A DNA stretch of 64,000 nucleotides, taken from Hysterangium stoloniferum (lineage: Eukaryota; Basidiomycota; Agaricomycetes; Hysterangiales; Hysterangiaceae). Positions 54,302 to 64,000 of the stretch are shown piece after piece. The notes under the pieces were generated by a model, which was not told the origin of the DNA, ran no database searches, and saw only the letters and a program-made list of their open reading frames with translations. The translations under genes and the position numbers were made by a program. The stretch is taken from assembly GCA_015178975.1 (NCBI GenBank), contig WHVD01000026.1, positions 1 through 64,000 of the forward strand, given 5' to 3'. Position 1 is the stretch's first letter; each line of letters opens with the position of its first letter.

Positions 54302-55995
54302 GTGCCCCCCAGTTTGAAGGGATGTGCTATACGAAGTTCTGGAAAGCTTCAGGGATGCCCCCCAGGTGCCCTGTGTGGAGCCCCCCAAACTGCAAGGTGC
54401 CAAGACCCCAGTATTCGAAGAGAGGTTGGTGGGTTTATGGGCAGTAAGGAAAGATGTCGATGTGGAAAAAGGGAGGGAAGGGAAGGGGAAAAAAAATAGA
54501 TCCATTCTTTTCCTTCAGTCCTTAGTCGAGCACTCCTTCAGTCCTCGAACAGCAAATGGACTACTTGATAGCCTTCTAGACACTGCCACATTGTCTCCTT
54601 CCAGGACACGAGGCCTTCCTCATAGTAGATGTCCTGTAGGCGGACAGACTGTCATGTAACTCGTTGGGCAGTGCATCTTGGGGTTAGGAGGGTAAGCTAT
54701 CATTAGAGTCCATCGGAATCTCCTCCTCCTTAAATGAGTACCAGAGGAGGTTTATGATGCTTTGCTGTGACGAGATAGTGTAAGACTTGGGATTAGGATC
54801 TTTCCCTGCTGCTAGTCTATGGGACCTAGCAGCATGCCAGGATGTATACCCTATACCCCCTATACCGCCCCCCACTTTGCGATATTGTGATTCCACCACG
54901 ATCTCGCAAATTAACCATTATTGTGCACAGTTAGGTTGCAGTCTGTGTTCCCGAAAGGTCTAGCCCATGGCAGGTCTAGAAAGTGTCCAGTAATGCTTCA
55001 AGTAGGCAGGCGAGTCCAGAGGAAAAAGAAAAAATCACGAAATTGACTGAGTTCAGTACAATTGTGATGATGGACTCAAATACAGCACTGAGGTTGGGTC
55101 GCATAGTTCTGTCCAGACGTATCTGACCTAGGTGTTGCCCTGCGAGTTATTGAACTTTTTGTAGCTAGTCGACCACCGACAAAGGTAAAGTGGAGGGGTG
55201 GAGAGGAAAGAGTCTGTGTGTGTTGACATGTGTGGGAAGGATGCTCGTGAATTCGACTGGGAGTGACAAGCACATTGACATGAATTGCGAATTTGACTGC
55301 AAGCGACGAGCATATTTTGTAGGCATCGAAGATGCTAAGAGCACCAGGTGGAGGTGAAATCGAAGATCTGCTGAATGTCTGGATACCTTGTTGAAAAATG
55401 TCGCATGCTGAACCCAAGCTGACTGAACTGTTAGCCACACTTGTTGAAGTGTGCACCGAACCCGTAAGTTGTGAAGGTCAGAAAGGCAAAGCTTCGACTA
55501 TTCAGTGCGAAGCTTTTAACCCTGAGGGAGGAAGGACCTAGTTGAACAGTGCGCACCAAACCTATAAGTTGCAAAGGTCAGAAAAGCAAAGCTTCGACTA
55601 TTTCAGTACGAAGCTTTAGCAGAGGAGAAAGCTAAGAGTAGATGACATTGAAAGTTGAGCCGGTGTGAAGGCTTCATTGTGAGGTGACATGGCCCTGTGT
55701 CCACATGTGTCCACAAGTTTTGGAAGTCAGTCCTTTAGTCTGTCTCATGTTCCACTGTCGACCTCATATCCTCATTGTTTGGAAGGACTGGGTAAGGTAA
55801 GTCCTAACACTGATATATAGTGGTCACCCATCTCTACACAGCGCCACGGGATGGTCCTTTGAAAGTAGGCCCACTTCTCTGGCTCCAATTGCTCGTCACT
55901 TGGAGGGTATCTCCCCAGTGGCCCAAATCTGCGCCCTTACATCGCCTTGCTCTGTAGCACCCTCTGTTTCTGTTGGCCCAGTCGCCCTTTGAACC
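54302..55995. repeat. Non-coding interior of the family B element with short duplications
   Basis: No pol motif in any frame. A unit containing CAAAGCTTCGACTATT and GCGAAGCTTT occurs twice (about 55453-55520 and 55555-55622), each able to form an AAAGCTTCG/CGAAGCTTT hairpin. A CCCCCTATACCGCCCCCCA block at 54855 recurs in diverged form at 57470. The 126-codon minus frame (55456-55076) has no known domain. Confidence 0.6.
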
Positions 55996-57230
55996 CTAGC
56001 ATGCACTATGCACCCGCACAGCGCACCCTCGAACCACGCCAATGGACTGCACTTATGCACGTGCACGCACCACATCCACACCACGCACGCGCAGTCCACT
56101 TGCGCGCACTCACCACTATGTACCCACATGCTGCACACCTGCGCAGCGTGTCTATGCAGCGCATCTACAAGTCGCACCCACGCGCCTTCAAACCGCGCCC
56201 ATGCACCGCACCTGCGCTCCTGCACACCCGCGTCTTCAAACTGCGCTCATGCACCGCACCTGCACAACGCGTCTATGCAGCGCACCTACGTGCCCGCACT
56301 TGCGCGCACTTGTGTAGCGCAGTTGTGTGCACTCGTGCGGCGCAGTTGTGCGCACTTGTGCAGCGCCATCGCGTACTTGCGTACCCACATGCACCCACGT
56401 GACGTGTTGGCACGCTCACGCAGCGTGCTTGCGCACCCACATAGCGCACTTGCGCACCCACGTAGCACACTTGTGCACCCGTGCGGTGCCCCCACATCCA
56501 TGCGCCGCGCACGCGCACCACATCCATGTGGCGCGTGCGTGCATCTCCCCGCATCGCGCGTGCATCTCCATGCATCGTGCGCGCATCCACGCATTGCGCG
56601 CACGCACATCCATGCATTGCGCGCACGCACATCCACGCGTCACACGCACGCACGTCCACACGTCATGCGCACACACCACCTCTATGCACCTCCACACACC
56701 GCACGCACGCGCCACATCCACGCGCCTCCACACACCGCGCGCACGCTCCCCATCCACACGCCTCCACGTGCCACGCGAATGCTCCTCGTCCACACCCCAC
56801 GCACGCGCACTGCAATCTACGCCCCATGCGCGTGCACCACGTCCACACACCATGCGCACTCGCCCCATCCACACATCGCGCGCACTCGCTCCATCCACGC
56901 GTCGCGCGCACCACATCTACACCCCACACACACGCTCCACGTCCACGCACATGGACCGCACTTGCGTAGTCGTGCCGTGGCACACTTGCGTAGTCGCACC
57001 GTGGTGCACTTGCGTATTCGCACCATCACGCACTCGTGCAGTCGTGCCATCGCGCTGTCATGCAGTCGTGCCATCGCGCACCCACGCGGCGTCCTTGTGT
57101 GCCCGCGCATCGTACTCGCGCACCCGCACGGTGTGTTCGCGCGCCCGCACAGCGTGCTTGTGCACCGTGCGACTCGTTTGCACACCTGTGCAGCTATGTG
57201 CTCATGCACTGCACCCGGCTCTCGACCATT
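55996..57230. repeat. CA/CG-rich degenerate tandem repeat, about 1.2 kb
   Basis: Long run of short, degenerate units built from CGCACGCACATCCA, CACCGCGCGCACGC and TTGCGCACCCACGTAGC types. Several overlapping frames on both strands (up to 413 codons) stay open only because the repeat lacks stop triplets; they encode His/Ala/Arg/Thr-rich low complexity. Alternating purine-pyrimidine stretches such as GCGCGCACGCACAT suit Z-DNA. Confidence 0.85.
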
Positions 57231-57420
57231 TCCTTGGCGAGACTGGTGACACAGTCATTTGCACACTGCCACACCTGCATCCATGTGCCACACCCCACTT
57301 CCACACGCCACACCCATACGCTTGCACCTACGCAGCACACCTACGCAGCTACATGCTCATGCACTGCACCCAGCTCTCGACTGTTCCATCGGCGAGACTG
57401 GTGATGCAGATGTTAGCATG
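57198..57420. repeat. Direct duplication next to the CA/CG repeat
   Basis: CTCATGCACTGCACCC-GCTCTCGAC followed by GGCGAGACTGGTGA occurs at 57192-57250 and 57356-57412, about 164 bp apart. Confidence 0.75.
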
Positions 57421-58803
57421 CTCTTGCAGGCCATAGGTGACGATCCCGTATGTGCCCTCTCCTACACCCCCTATACTGCCCCCCTGTTGCAATATCATTG
57501 TTCCAGAATGGTCTTGCAACATAACAATTGTCCCCCATGTGACGTAATTTTTGAGGGAGCATCCTGGGTCGAACGGAAATGTATCTGTCCTTGGCTTGGT
57601 CTGTCGAGGGGTATCCTTTGCGGTGTGTCCATGATTGCCTTCCATTCGCAGAAACTTTGTCAGCGCCCCCCATTCTGGAATTAGGGGCTTATGTTGATGA
57701 ATTCTCAGTGATGTCTGCATGGGAAGGCTTTTGGCTGGTGAGTCCTGTCCTGGGCCTTTTCTATCGTCAAAACCATAATCTGATTTCTGCTCCCCAGTTT
57801 CCAAGCCTTTACTGCAGTCCCAATCGTTTGAGTTATTGGACAACTTATTGGAGGGTCCACTTGGCAGAATAAATGGGATAGGATGGGTAGGTGATGGATG
57901 GCGAGATTCGTCAGGACACTGCGAATCTTGACCTGAGGATGATGGGGAACTGGAGACGACTTTGACTGTGATCTTTTCTGCAGACACATTGGAGAAAGAC
58001 GACTGTCCGTTTTTGGCAGTTGATCTGGCATAGATTCCAGGACATTCTTTGTGACAGGGACCAGAGGGGCTTCGTGTTGGCTCATCAAACCCATTGAGCA
58101 ATTCCGCCATCGTCTTGTTACATCTCTCCAGGTTGTGCATCAATCTCGACCTGAGAGTAAAGTAGGCGAAGCACACATTCGAGGGTTTACCATATATGGA
58201 TTCCTTCAATGTTTGAATGTATAAGAAATCTGTATCAACCCTTGGCACGATGTGGTCCCCTCCGAGCAATACATGCATAATCTGTAGCAGATCATCATGC
58301 ACACAAAGTAAATCAGTGAGGAGAGTGAACAGTTCCATCTTGATACTCGCTATTCCCTTTTCTCGGAAGAACATCACTTCGTTTGACCACTTCGGGATCA
58401 ACTTTGTTACCTCGTCGAGAGTTCCAGGCCAAGTGAATAAATCGTGTGCTGATATGATGCCATGATACCGACCTAGCCAAACTGCTACTGTTGCAGGCAT
58501 GGATGGGTATCTAGTCCTGTAATCCTTCGTGGCAGCGACAACCTTATCTCTCGAAACTCTAGAAGTGTAGTAGGAGCTCCACTTCACATTGACAGGCTCC
58601 GAATAAAGTAGTTGGCCATGATGCTTGAGCATAACTTGTCTCGGCGGGAAGACCAGTGTATCCTTCATGAAGATGTGAGCATTTTGCCTTTCCAAGGGAC
58701 TCGACTGCTCGAAGTTCGAGTTACCTTCCATTTGACCAGATTCGCAATGCTCAGCGTGCGAGAAGTTCCAGACAGCATTTTGCGAAGTTGCGAATGTTGA
58801 CAC
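57349..58803 (-). CDS. Gag-like protein with unusual N-terminal domain (copy 3, intact frame)
   Basis: 484 codons from the ATG at 58803, 65 nt after the PBS. The shared domain occupies about residues 50-250 (FPPRQVMLKHH, YSEPVNVKWSSYY, TVAVWLGRYHGIISAHDLFTWPGTL, HDDLLQIMHVLLGGDHIVPRVD, AYFTLRSRL). The rest is Ser/Pro-rich and has no capsid or zinc knuckle that I can see, unlike copy 2. Amino-acid identity to copies 1 and 2 is about half, yet motifs and spacing are kept and this frame is unbroken, which argues for function, perhaps packaging of the element's RNA. Role unknown. Confidence 0.75.
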   Translation of the reverse strand: MSTFATSQNAVWNFSHAEHCESGQMEGNSNFEQSSPLERQNAHIFMKDTLVFPPRQVMLKHHGQLLYSEPVNVKWSSYYTSRVSRDKVVAATKDYRTRYPSMPATVAVWLGRYHGIISAHDLFTWPGTLDEVTKLIPKWSNEVMFFREKGIASIKMELFTLLTDLLCVHDDLLQIMHVLLGGDHIVPRVDTDFLYIQTLKESIYGKPSNVCFAYFTLRSRLMHNLERCNKTMAELLNGFDEPTRSPSGPCHKECPGIYARSTAKNGQSSFSNVSAEKITVKVVSSSPSSSGQDSQCPDESRHPSPTHPIPFILPSGPSNKLSNNSNDWDCSKGLETGEQKSDYGFDDRKGPGQDSPAKSLPMQTSLRIHQHKPLIPEWGALTKFLRMEGNHGHTAKDTPRQTKPRTDTFPFDPGCSLKNYVTWGTIVMLQDHSGTMILQQGGSIGGVGEGTYGIVTYGLQEHANICITSLADGTVESWVQCMSM

Positions 58804-58888
58804 TTCACAGCTGTGTAGTTAGAATTTCGTATTGAATATAAAAGAGATTTTCTTCGTAGGGAAAGTACGGTCCGGCCCGGATCACCAC

Positions 58889-59362
58889 TGTGAAGAGTGG
58901 TAGAAGTTCAGACCGTTCTATATACGAAGAAATGAGTAGAAAGGAAAGATATTGACCTATTCGGTGCAATATAAGAGAAAGTGAGAGAAAGAGCACAAGA
59001 TGACGAAGGAGTCAACGAGTGTGATGGTTCGAGTGGAGGCCTCGACTATTACAGTTCGAGGCCAGAAGTGTTTAGTAGTTCAGATATTGCTACTTATGTA
59101 GTAGCTGACACGTTACCCTGATCACCGCTCGTAGTAGACCTAGTTTGTGTCTTACGAGTGGTGGTTCTTGGGTTAAAGTGTGTCTGAGTTCTAATTGGTG
59201 CTGAGTGCACCCACAAGTATACACAATGCTTCGAACTAATGAAATATGCGATATTTGAAGAATATGAAAGATAGTAAAATATGAATAGAATATGTAAAAT
59301 ATAAATGAAGTAAAAGGAGTGTTTTACCACAATGAAACTGTGGTAAAAGCACACTCCTCACA
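58889..59362 (-). repeat. 5' LTR, family B
   Basis: 474 bp, about 99 percent identical to 53828-54301; followed on the minus strand by PBS GTGGTGATCCGGGCCGGACC. Confidence 0.93.
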
Positions 59363-59716
59363 ACGTGTCAAGGGTCTTGCCACTGTCGCTGTCATGTGGG
59401 CAGAGATCACTAGGGAGTTCACTGAGAAAGGAGCATATGCACAAACAGAGCTGCGCACACAATTCCTTGAGTCGTCGTGTCCTGGTGGAGGTGATGTACG
59501 GCAGTTCCTGGATGGATTACGGACAAAGCGTGAGGAACTTGCATCAGTTGGAGTTACAATTGATGAAAAAGATTATCGCTCTACAATCATCAAATCCCTT
59601 CCAAACTCTCTTGCCAACTTCGCATCAAATCAGCTCACCTCTGCCAAGCTTTGGAGTCCCACCAAGACCATTGACCCAGATATCCTTATTTCCATCATAT
59701 CTGAAGAGTGGGAACG

Positions 59717-60438
59717 TGTTACGACCGTGTCGCAACCCTATCGGTCCCGAGGTTATCGCCACTTGTCAACGTTTCAAGTCATCCTCTTGGAAACCATCGG
59801 CCCCGAAGCTGACAAATGTTTTCGCGAAGATCAAACTCCATTTACGCCCACGTCAAAATAACTCGTATTGTCTGGTCAAACTTTGATACGTCCCCTTTAT
59901 TATGTTGATCCGTTCAATCTTATGTTTCACATATGTCTATCTATATTTGTAGTCCTTGAACTATTTCCTTTTATCGTAATCCCGCTCTCGGTTATCATCG
60001 GCCTCCGAACTAATCATAAACTTCCCGTTCCTAGTCAAGCTTATTGTTAATACCGTGTTCTGCCCTTCTCCCCATTAGTAATTTCCAGACGCCTGTTACT
60101 TGTATATGAACCTGCTGTAGTTGTAGTTACTAGGCAATCAGAATATCGACTCGGAATACCCTCATACACCTGTATCAGTCTCATACTAAGAATCCCCCCA
60201 TCCGCCTTCGCGTGCACTCGCCCACTCCCGGCCCCGACCCCTTGGCCCGACGCTCGACTTGTCCTTCGATTCCGATCGGTATCACGCCGAAAGGTACTCA
60301 CTAGGATTAGTCTTCGCCCGCCCGAAATTTAAGGACATCCTACAGATATTTGTGAGGGCGCAGCACATAAGCTGAAGCCAAGTCCTTCCGATCGGTCCCT
60401 GTCGGCCACCGACATTAGTCAGTTTTCAGTTCTTAACA
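59717..60438 (+). mobile_element. Solo LTR, family A (722 bp), TSD GAACG/GAATG
   Basis: TGTTACGACC..TTCTTAACA, flanked by GAACG (59712-59716) and GAATG (60439-60443), one C-to-T apart. Removing it with one TSD copy restores the copia frame. Inside: TATA-like GTATATG at 60102-60108 and the AATCAGAATAT PBS-complement at 60136-60146. Confidence 0.9.
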
Positions 60439-61659
60439 GAATGTCAAAAAATGAAGTACCCTCTGCACCGTCAAGTCAAGGGCACTGACACTGCTCATGA
60501 AGCCATGGCAGTTGATAGTAAAACCAGATCCCTCAATAGTCACTACACCAGTGATAGGCCCCCACAGGCTTGTTGGAACTGTGGTTCAACTGAACACTTA
60601 AAGCGCAAGTGTCCACTCCCACCCAAGGCAAATAAAGGCCTTCTGAAGCCAAATGAAGGTTTGGCCAATGTTGCTGAGGACTCTAACTCCGAGGATGGAG
60701 CATTCGCAGTTAGCGAGTCCGAGTTTAGTCTTTTTGATAAGAGCTCCTTACCCGAACTCCTGTCTGTCGAGTCTTCCTCTATTGCAGATATTGAAGACCA
60801 CATGGAAAACGAAGAGAATGTCAATGATTGGTTCTCTGAAGTAGGTGATGACGATTCACCTCTAGGCTGCGAAATGGAAGACCTGGAAGTATCTGAGATG
60901 AGCAATAGCAGATTGTTCATGGACGAAAGGTCCCACTCACCCAGAGCCCAGGACGAGGAAGTCGGAACAGCTGCTGGGGTCAGTACAGATTGTCCTGACA
61001 AGCCAGTGGTTGAGTTATATGACTCTGGAACTACACGACACATATCCCCTTACCGGAAAATGTTTGATACCCTTTCAAGCATTCCCCCGAAGTCATTCAC
61101 TGCTGCAAATAAACAGAGTTTTGCCGCTACAGGAGTTGGGGAAATGGTCATCCAGGTCCCAAATGGGTTTGATGTATCCATGCTTCGACTTACTGAAGTG
61201 CTTTTTTCACCTGAAGTTGGCTACACATTAGTGTCAATTGGCCATCTTGATGAAAAAGGATTCTCCTCCACTTTTGGAAATGGTATGTGCACTATCACCA
61301 ATCCTGACGGTGAAGTCATTGGTCAGGTTCCCAAGACGGCGAAAGGACTTTACAGAGTAATCCATGAAACTGGTGGTATTACACATGCTGTAACTGAAAC
61401 AGAAAGTGTCACTGTCATGGAACTTCATCATTGGATGGGGCACATTGCACCTGAAGTTGCACAGCGACTAGTTGAAAAAGGCCTTGTCAGCGGCCTCAAA
61501 CTGGATACAACATCAGATGAACTTACTTTCTGTGAGCCTTGCATCTATTCCAAAGCAACTAGGAAGCCTATTGCCAAGGCTCGCCAAGGGGACCGTGCCA
61601 CAGAGTTCGCTGGAGAGGTCCATACAGATCTTTGGGGTCCTGCACCTGTCGCTACTCTG

Positions 61660-62660
61660 TGTTACGACCGTGTCGTAACCCATGTCGCAACCCGATGGTC
61701 TCCAAGAATACTACAGTCTATCGATGTTTCGAGTTATTGATCAAGTCATCATTTCGGCAACCTTCGGAATACCGACACTGATGTATACCTTCACGGCGAT
61801 CAAACCTCGTTTACGCCCCTGTCAAAATATACTCTACCATCTGGTTATGCTTTGATACATCCCCTTTCATTATGATGATTGGTTTTACTCTATGTTTCAC
61901 ATATGCCCATATATACCTGTAGCCCGTGGACTATTCCCTTTTCTCGTAATTCCGCTCTCGGCTAAATCTTGGCTTCCGATCTTATCGTAACCTTCCAGTT
62001 CCTAGTCAAGCTTATTTGTCAATGCCGTTTTCTGCTCTTCCCTTAGTTAGTAGTTTCTAGACGCCGATAACTCGTATATAAGACCCGCTGTAATGTAACT
62101 ACTAGACAATCAGAATATCAACTTAGAATATCGACTTAGATCGACTTAGATACCCTCTAATTTCCGACTCCATTATCTATTCACGACCACCACATTCCGA
62201 CTCCATCCGATTTACGATTCAACCTACATTTACGACTTCAATCTCTAATCTCCGACTCTCAGTCTCCAACTCTCAGTCCCCGACACTCTCAGTCCCCGAC
62301 ACTCTCAGTCCCCGACACTCTCAGTCTCCAACTCTCAGTCTCCGACTCTCTCAGCCTCTGACTCTCTCAGTCTCCGACTCTCTCAGTCTCCGACTCTCTC
62401 AGTCTCCGACTCTCTCAGTCTCTGACTCTCTCAGCCTCCAACTCTTGGTCTCCGACCCCTCAACCCAACCCTCAACTTATCCTTCGGTTTCCGATCGGTA
62501 GTTTACCGTGAGGTTTACTTGACAGGACTAGTTTTCGCCCGCCCGAAATTTAAGGACACCTGACGGTAACTTGCGAGGGTGCAGCACATAAGCTGAAGCC
62601 CAAGTCCTTCCGTTCGGTCCCTGTCGGCCACCGACATTAGTCAGTTTCCAGTTCTTAACA
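61660..62660 (+). repeat. 5' LTR, family A variant (1001 bp), PBS at 62661-62675
   Basis: TGTTACGACC..TTCTTAACA; longer than the other family A LTRs because of a tandem array at about 62240-62455 (units around CTCTCAGTCTCCGACT). TATATAA at 62076-62082, AATCAGAATAT at 62109-62119, and PBS GTATATTCTGATTTC immediately after the LTR. Confidence 0.87.
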
Positions 62661-62675
62661 GTATATTCTGATTTC

Positions 62676-64000
62676 TACTCGCAAACCCGTCCTTATATCT
62701 ATTCATTTGTTCATCACTCCACATCAGCATCGCATTACTTATCTTTTACAGAACCCTTTTGTGTTTTCAGACATCACTCTGATTTCCAGATGCAAAGATA
62801 AGTTAATGGCCAAAGCTGATCCTGTTTTACTCAGATTCCACTCATTTTGCCCTGCTCCGATCCTTGTTTTGTCCTGCCCCTGGTTTGCTCGGCTCCTGAT
62901 TATTTCCGGATATTCTGAATGGACTAATTTACCACTAGTCACCATACTCTCGGAATCCATCGGCTTCCGGAAATTTGCTGTGTCTGCCATTTACCTTGAT
63001 GGTACATTATGGATTCAAGTTCGCAATGTGTTGGCCACCTAGTGCTTGGTTTTCTTTACAGATATACCTTCCTAAACCATTGCTCATAACTCCAAATCGA
63101 CATCGCCTTGCTTACCCTTGTTCTTTGCCTCGCCTTCGGACCTTTTTCGGGTCCCGACCCCTTTTCCGAACTTTTGTTTGGACCCTTTTCCGACCTACCC
63201 TTTGGTCCATGCTGTCCCATGCATGTTCCTTGCCTTGTCACTACCTTCCGACCCATTCTCCGACTATTCTCCGACTATTCGGATTCCTCTCAACCTCTGC
63301 ATTAATTCCTACAATGACTCTCCAGACTTTCCGGTTTTTTCAGCAGGTCAGACTCCGAGTCAGGAAGATTTTATGCAGTACCCATCTCTCATCGGCTTTT
63401 GCAACGTGGATACATTCCAAACTGCAATACGCTTTCCGGTTCCCTTCTGGGACATTTTCTGGCTCTCTTCAGTTTCTCTGAGGAGCATTTATTTGTTTCC
63501 CTTGTGGAACAATTCTGGACGTCACCCCTTTGACTAGCAGTATGAGTTGCTTGATTATTTCTAGGATACCACTGTCTCACCCACTATAATCCGTTGATTT
63601 CCGGGTATTGAGCAGTAAGTTTTCCGAAACTTCCGATGCCTCTCATTTGACTGTATTGGTCTGCTCTGAATATTTTCAGACATCTCTGGCCTTCGGGCAA
63701 CCTTTTGCCTTTCTGGGCATTTTCTGGCCTTTTGGTACCTCTGGTCCCTTTTGGCGTGTTCTACTCTTTCAGTCAACTTTGGATTCTTTGGATTCCTTGG
63801 ATTTCCAAACTTTCCGGAATCTTCGGACCCTTCAGATTTCAATTACCTGTTGAGTATATGCTCGTGAAGATCAGTTTAATCTGGCTTTTCAGGCATCTCT
63901 GGCTTTCGGGCACCCATGGCCCTTCTGGGCCTGGCCTTTTCGGCATCTCTGGTCTTTTGGCTTACCACTCTCTCACTTAAACTCAGATTCCATGGTTTCT
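62676..64000 (+). mobile_element. Non-coding interior of the family A variant element (continues past window)
   Basis: No Gag or Pol motif in the 1.3 kb visible. The sequence is T/C-rich with many TTCCGG and TCCGACC motifs and contains a diverged direct repeat (CAGACATCTCTGGCCTTCGG at 63677 and CAGGCATCTCTGGCTTTCGG at 63891). It may be a LARD-type leader or a long untranslated region before a gag lying outside the window. Confidence 0.55.

Larger units (their letters stand above)
53828..59362 (-). mobile_element. Complete gag-only LTR element (family B), TSD ACGTG
   Basis: 5535 bp, two 474-bp LTRs (53828-54301 and 58889-59362) that differ at about four positions, flanked by ACGTG (53823-53827, 59363-59367). 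On the minus strand: 5' LTR, PBS (58868-58888), gag-like gene, about 3 kb without protease, RT or integrase, then a purine tract (AAACTGGGGGGCAC) and the 3' LTR. It must depend on another element's Pol, so it is a non-autonomous (LARD/TR-GAG type) element. High LTR identity means recent movement. Confidence 0.93.
53545..61659 (+). pseudogene. Copia element 2 Gag-Pol, split by two insertions and truncated
   Basis: Coding pieces 53545-53827, 59368-59716 and 60444-61659 join in phase without any stop: 616 codons. They carry Gag (MSLAGAITTDTLPNN.., SLPNSLANFASNQL), a CCHC knuckle (CWNCGSTEHLKRKC, about 60570-60612), an acidic linker, protease (ELYDSGTTRHI) and GAG-pre-integrase (HHWMGHIA.., CEPCIYSKATRKP), ending at the first integrase Asp region (VHTDLWGPAP). 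At 61660 a family A LTR cuts it, and no RT is present to the window end. The open frame shows that the element was probably intact when hit. Confidence 0.88.

Noticed and set aside
56008..57436. Overlapping long open frames (up to 413 codons) on both strands
   Set aside because: All fall in the CA/CG-rich repeat; they encode low-complexity His/Ala/Arg/Thr strings in several frames at once and have no domain.
59717..60438. The solo LTR as a splice-removable intron of the copia gene
   Set aside because: It has LTR termini, a TSD and two sister LTRs in the window; it lacks GT..AG borders at the junctions.
62661..64000. Frames of 90-168 codons as a gag gene
   Set aside because: No capsid, zinc knuckle or other motif; the T/C-rich repetitive sequence leaves several overlapping frames open.

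Overview
The window looks like a repeat-rich, TE-dense stretch of a filamentous basidiomycete genome, probably an agaricomycete. The evidence is class I hydrophobin genes, introns of about 49-60 nt, an interstitial CCCTAA tract, a fungal type of WW-MyTH4-RhoGAP gene, an RHS/Crinkler-like ATPase gene and many Ty3/gypsy and Ty1/copia elements. The species cannot be named from the sequence alone.

Host genes. I can support six intact or near-intact host loci. Two are near-identical class I hydrophobin genes in divergent orientation (22650-23131 minus and 25983-26464 plus). One is a multi-exon P-loop ATPase gene of RHS/Crinkler-like type (38341 to about 41235, minus). One is a tRNA-Gln(CTG) with an intron (42156-42256, minus). 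One is a ten-exon RhoGAP gene with two WW domains and a MyTH4 domain (42600-45957, plus). The last is a two-exon gene of unknown function (47865-48736, plus). There are also broken relatives: a hydrophobin pseudogene (20541-21142), a hydrophobin 3' fragment (14550-14704) and an RHS-like pseudogene (33572-36500) cut by three separate insertions.

Layout. 1-6447: cysteine-cluster ORF fragment, then a decayed chromovirus (Ty3/gypsy, minus) with a 5' LTR at 5727-6447. 6448-9656: LTR pieces and a gag-only gypsy remnant (minus). 9657-13110: a gypsy pol remnant (plus) interrupted by two solo LTRs and a TTA-flanked MITE, each with a clean target-site duplication. 13111-13990: Tc1/mariner and copia debris. 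14015-27645: a hydrophobin region built of tandem and inverted duplications, with an intact copia element (14784-19601, identical LTRs) inserted in one arm. 28742-33571: a copia gag remnant carrying two solo LTRs, then a gag-only gypsy element with 5' LTR and PBS. 33572-37657: RHS-like pseudogene with nested insertions, a telomere-like tract and a hAT-like MITE. 37658-48736: the main gene-bearing island. 48737-53085: sparse, with repeat remnants. 53086-61659: a copia element whose coding frame is intact except for a complete 5.5 kb gag-only LTR element (53828-59362, TSD ACGTG) and a solo LTR (59717-60438). 61660-64000: a 1 kb LTR of the chromovirus family followed by a matching PBS and a non-coding interior that runs off the window.

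How it fits together. Most of the sequence is layered retrotransposon insertion; target-site duplications give the relative order of events. Older copies carry CGA-to-TGA stops consistent with CpG deamination, while the copia element at 14784-19601 is young and intact. Two priming systems are readable: the chromovirus LTR family has an 11-nt match between its PBS and a site 33 bp downstream of its TATA box (Tf1-like self-priming), and all four copia elements have a PBS matching the anticodon arm of initiator tRNA-Met. I saw no CRISPR array, rRNA gene or prokaryotic feature.
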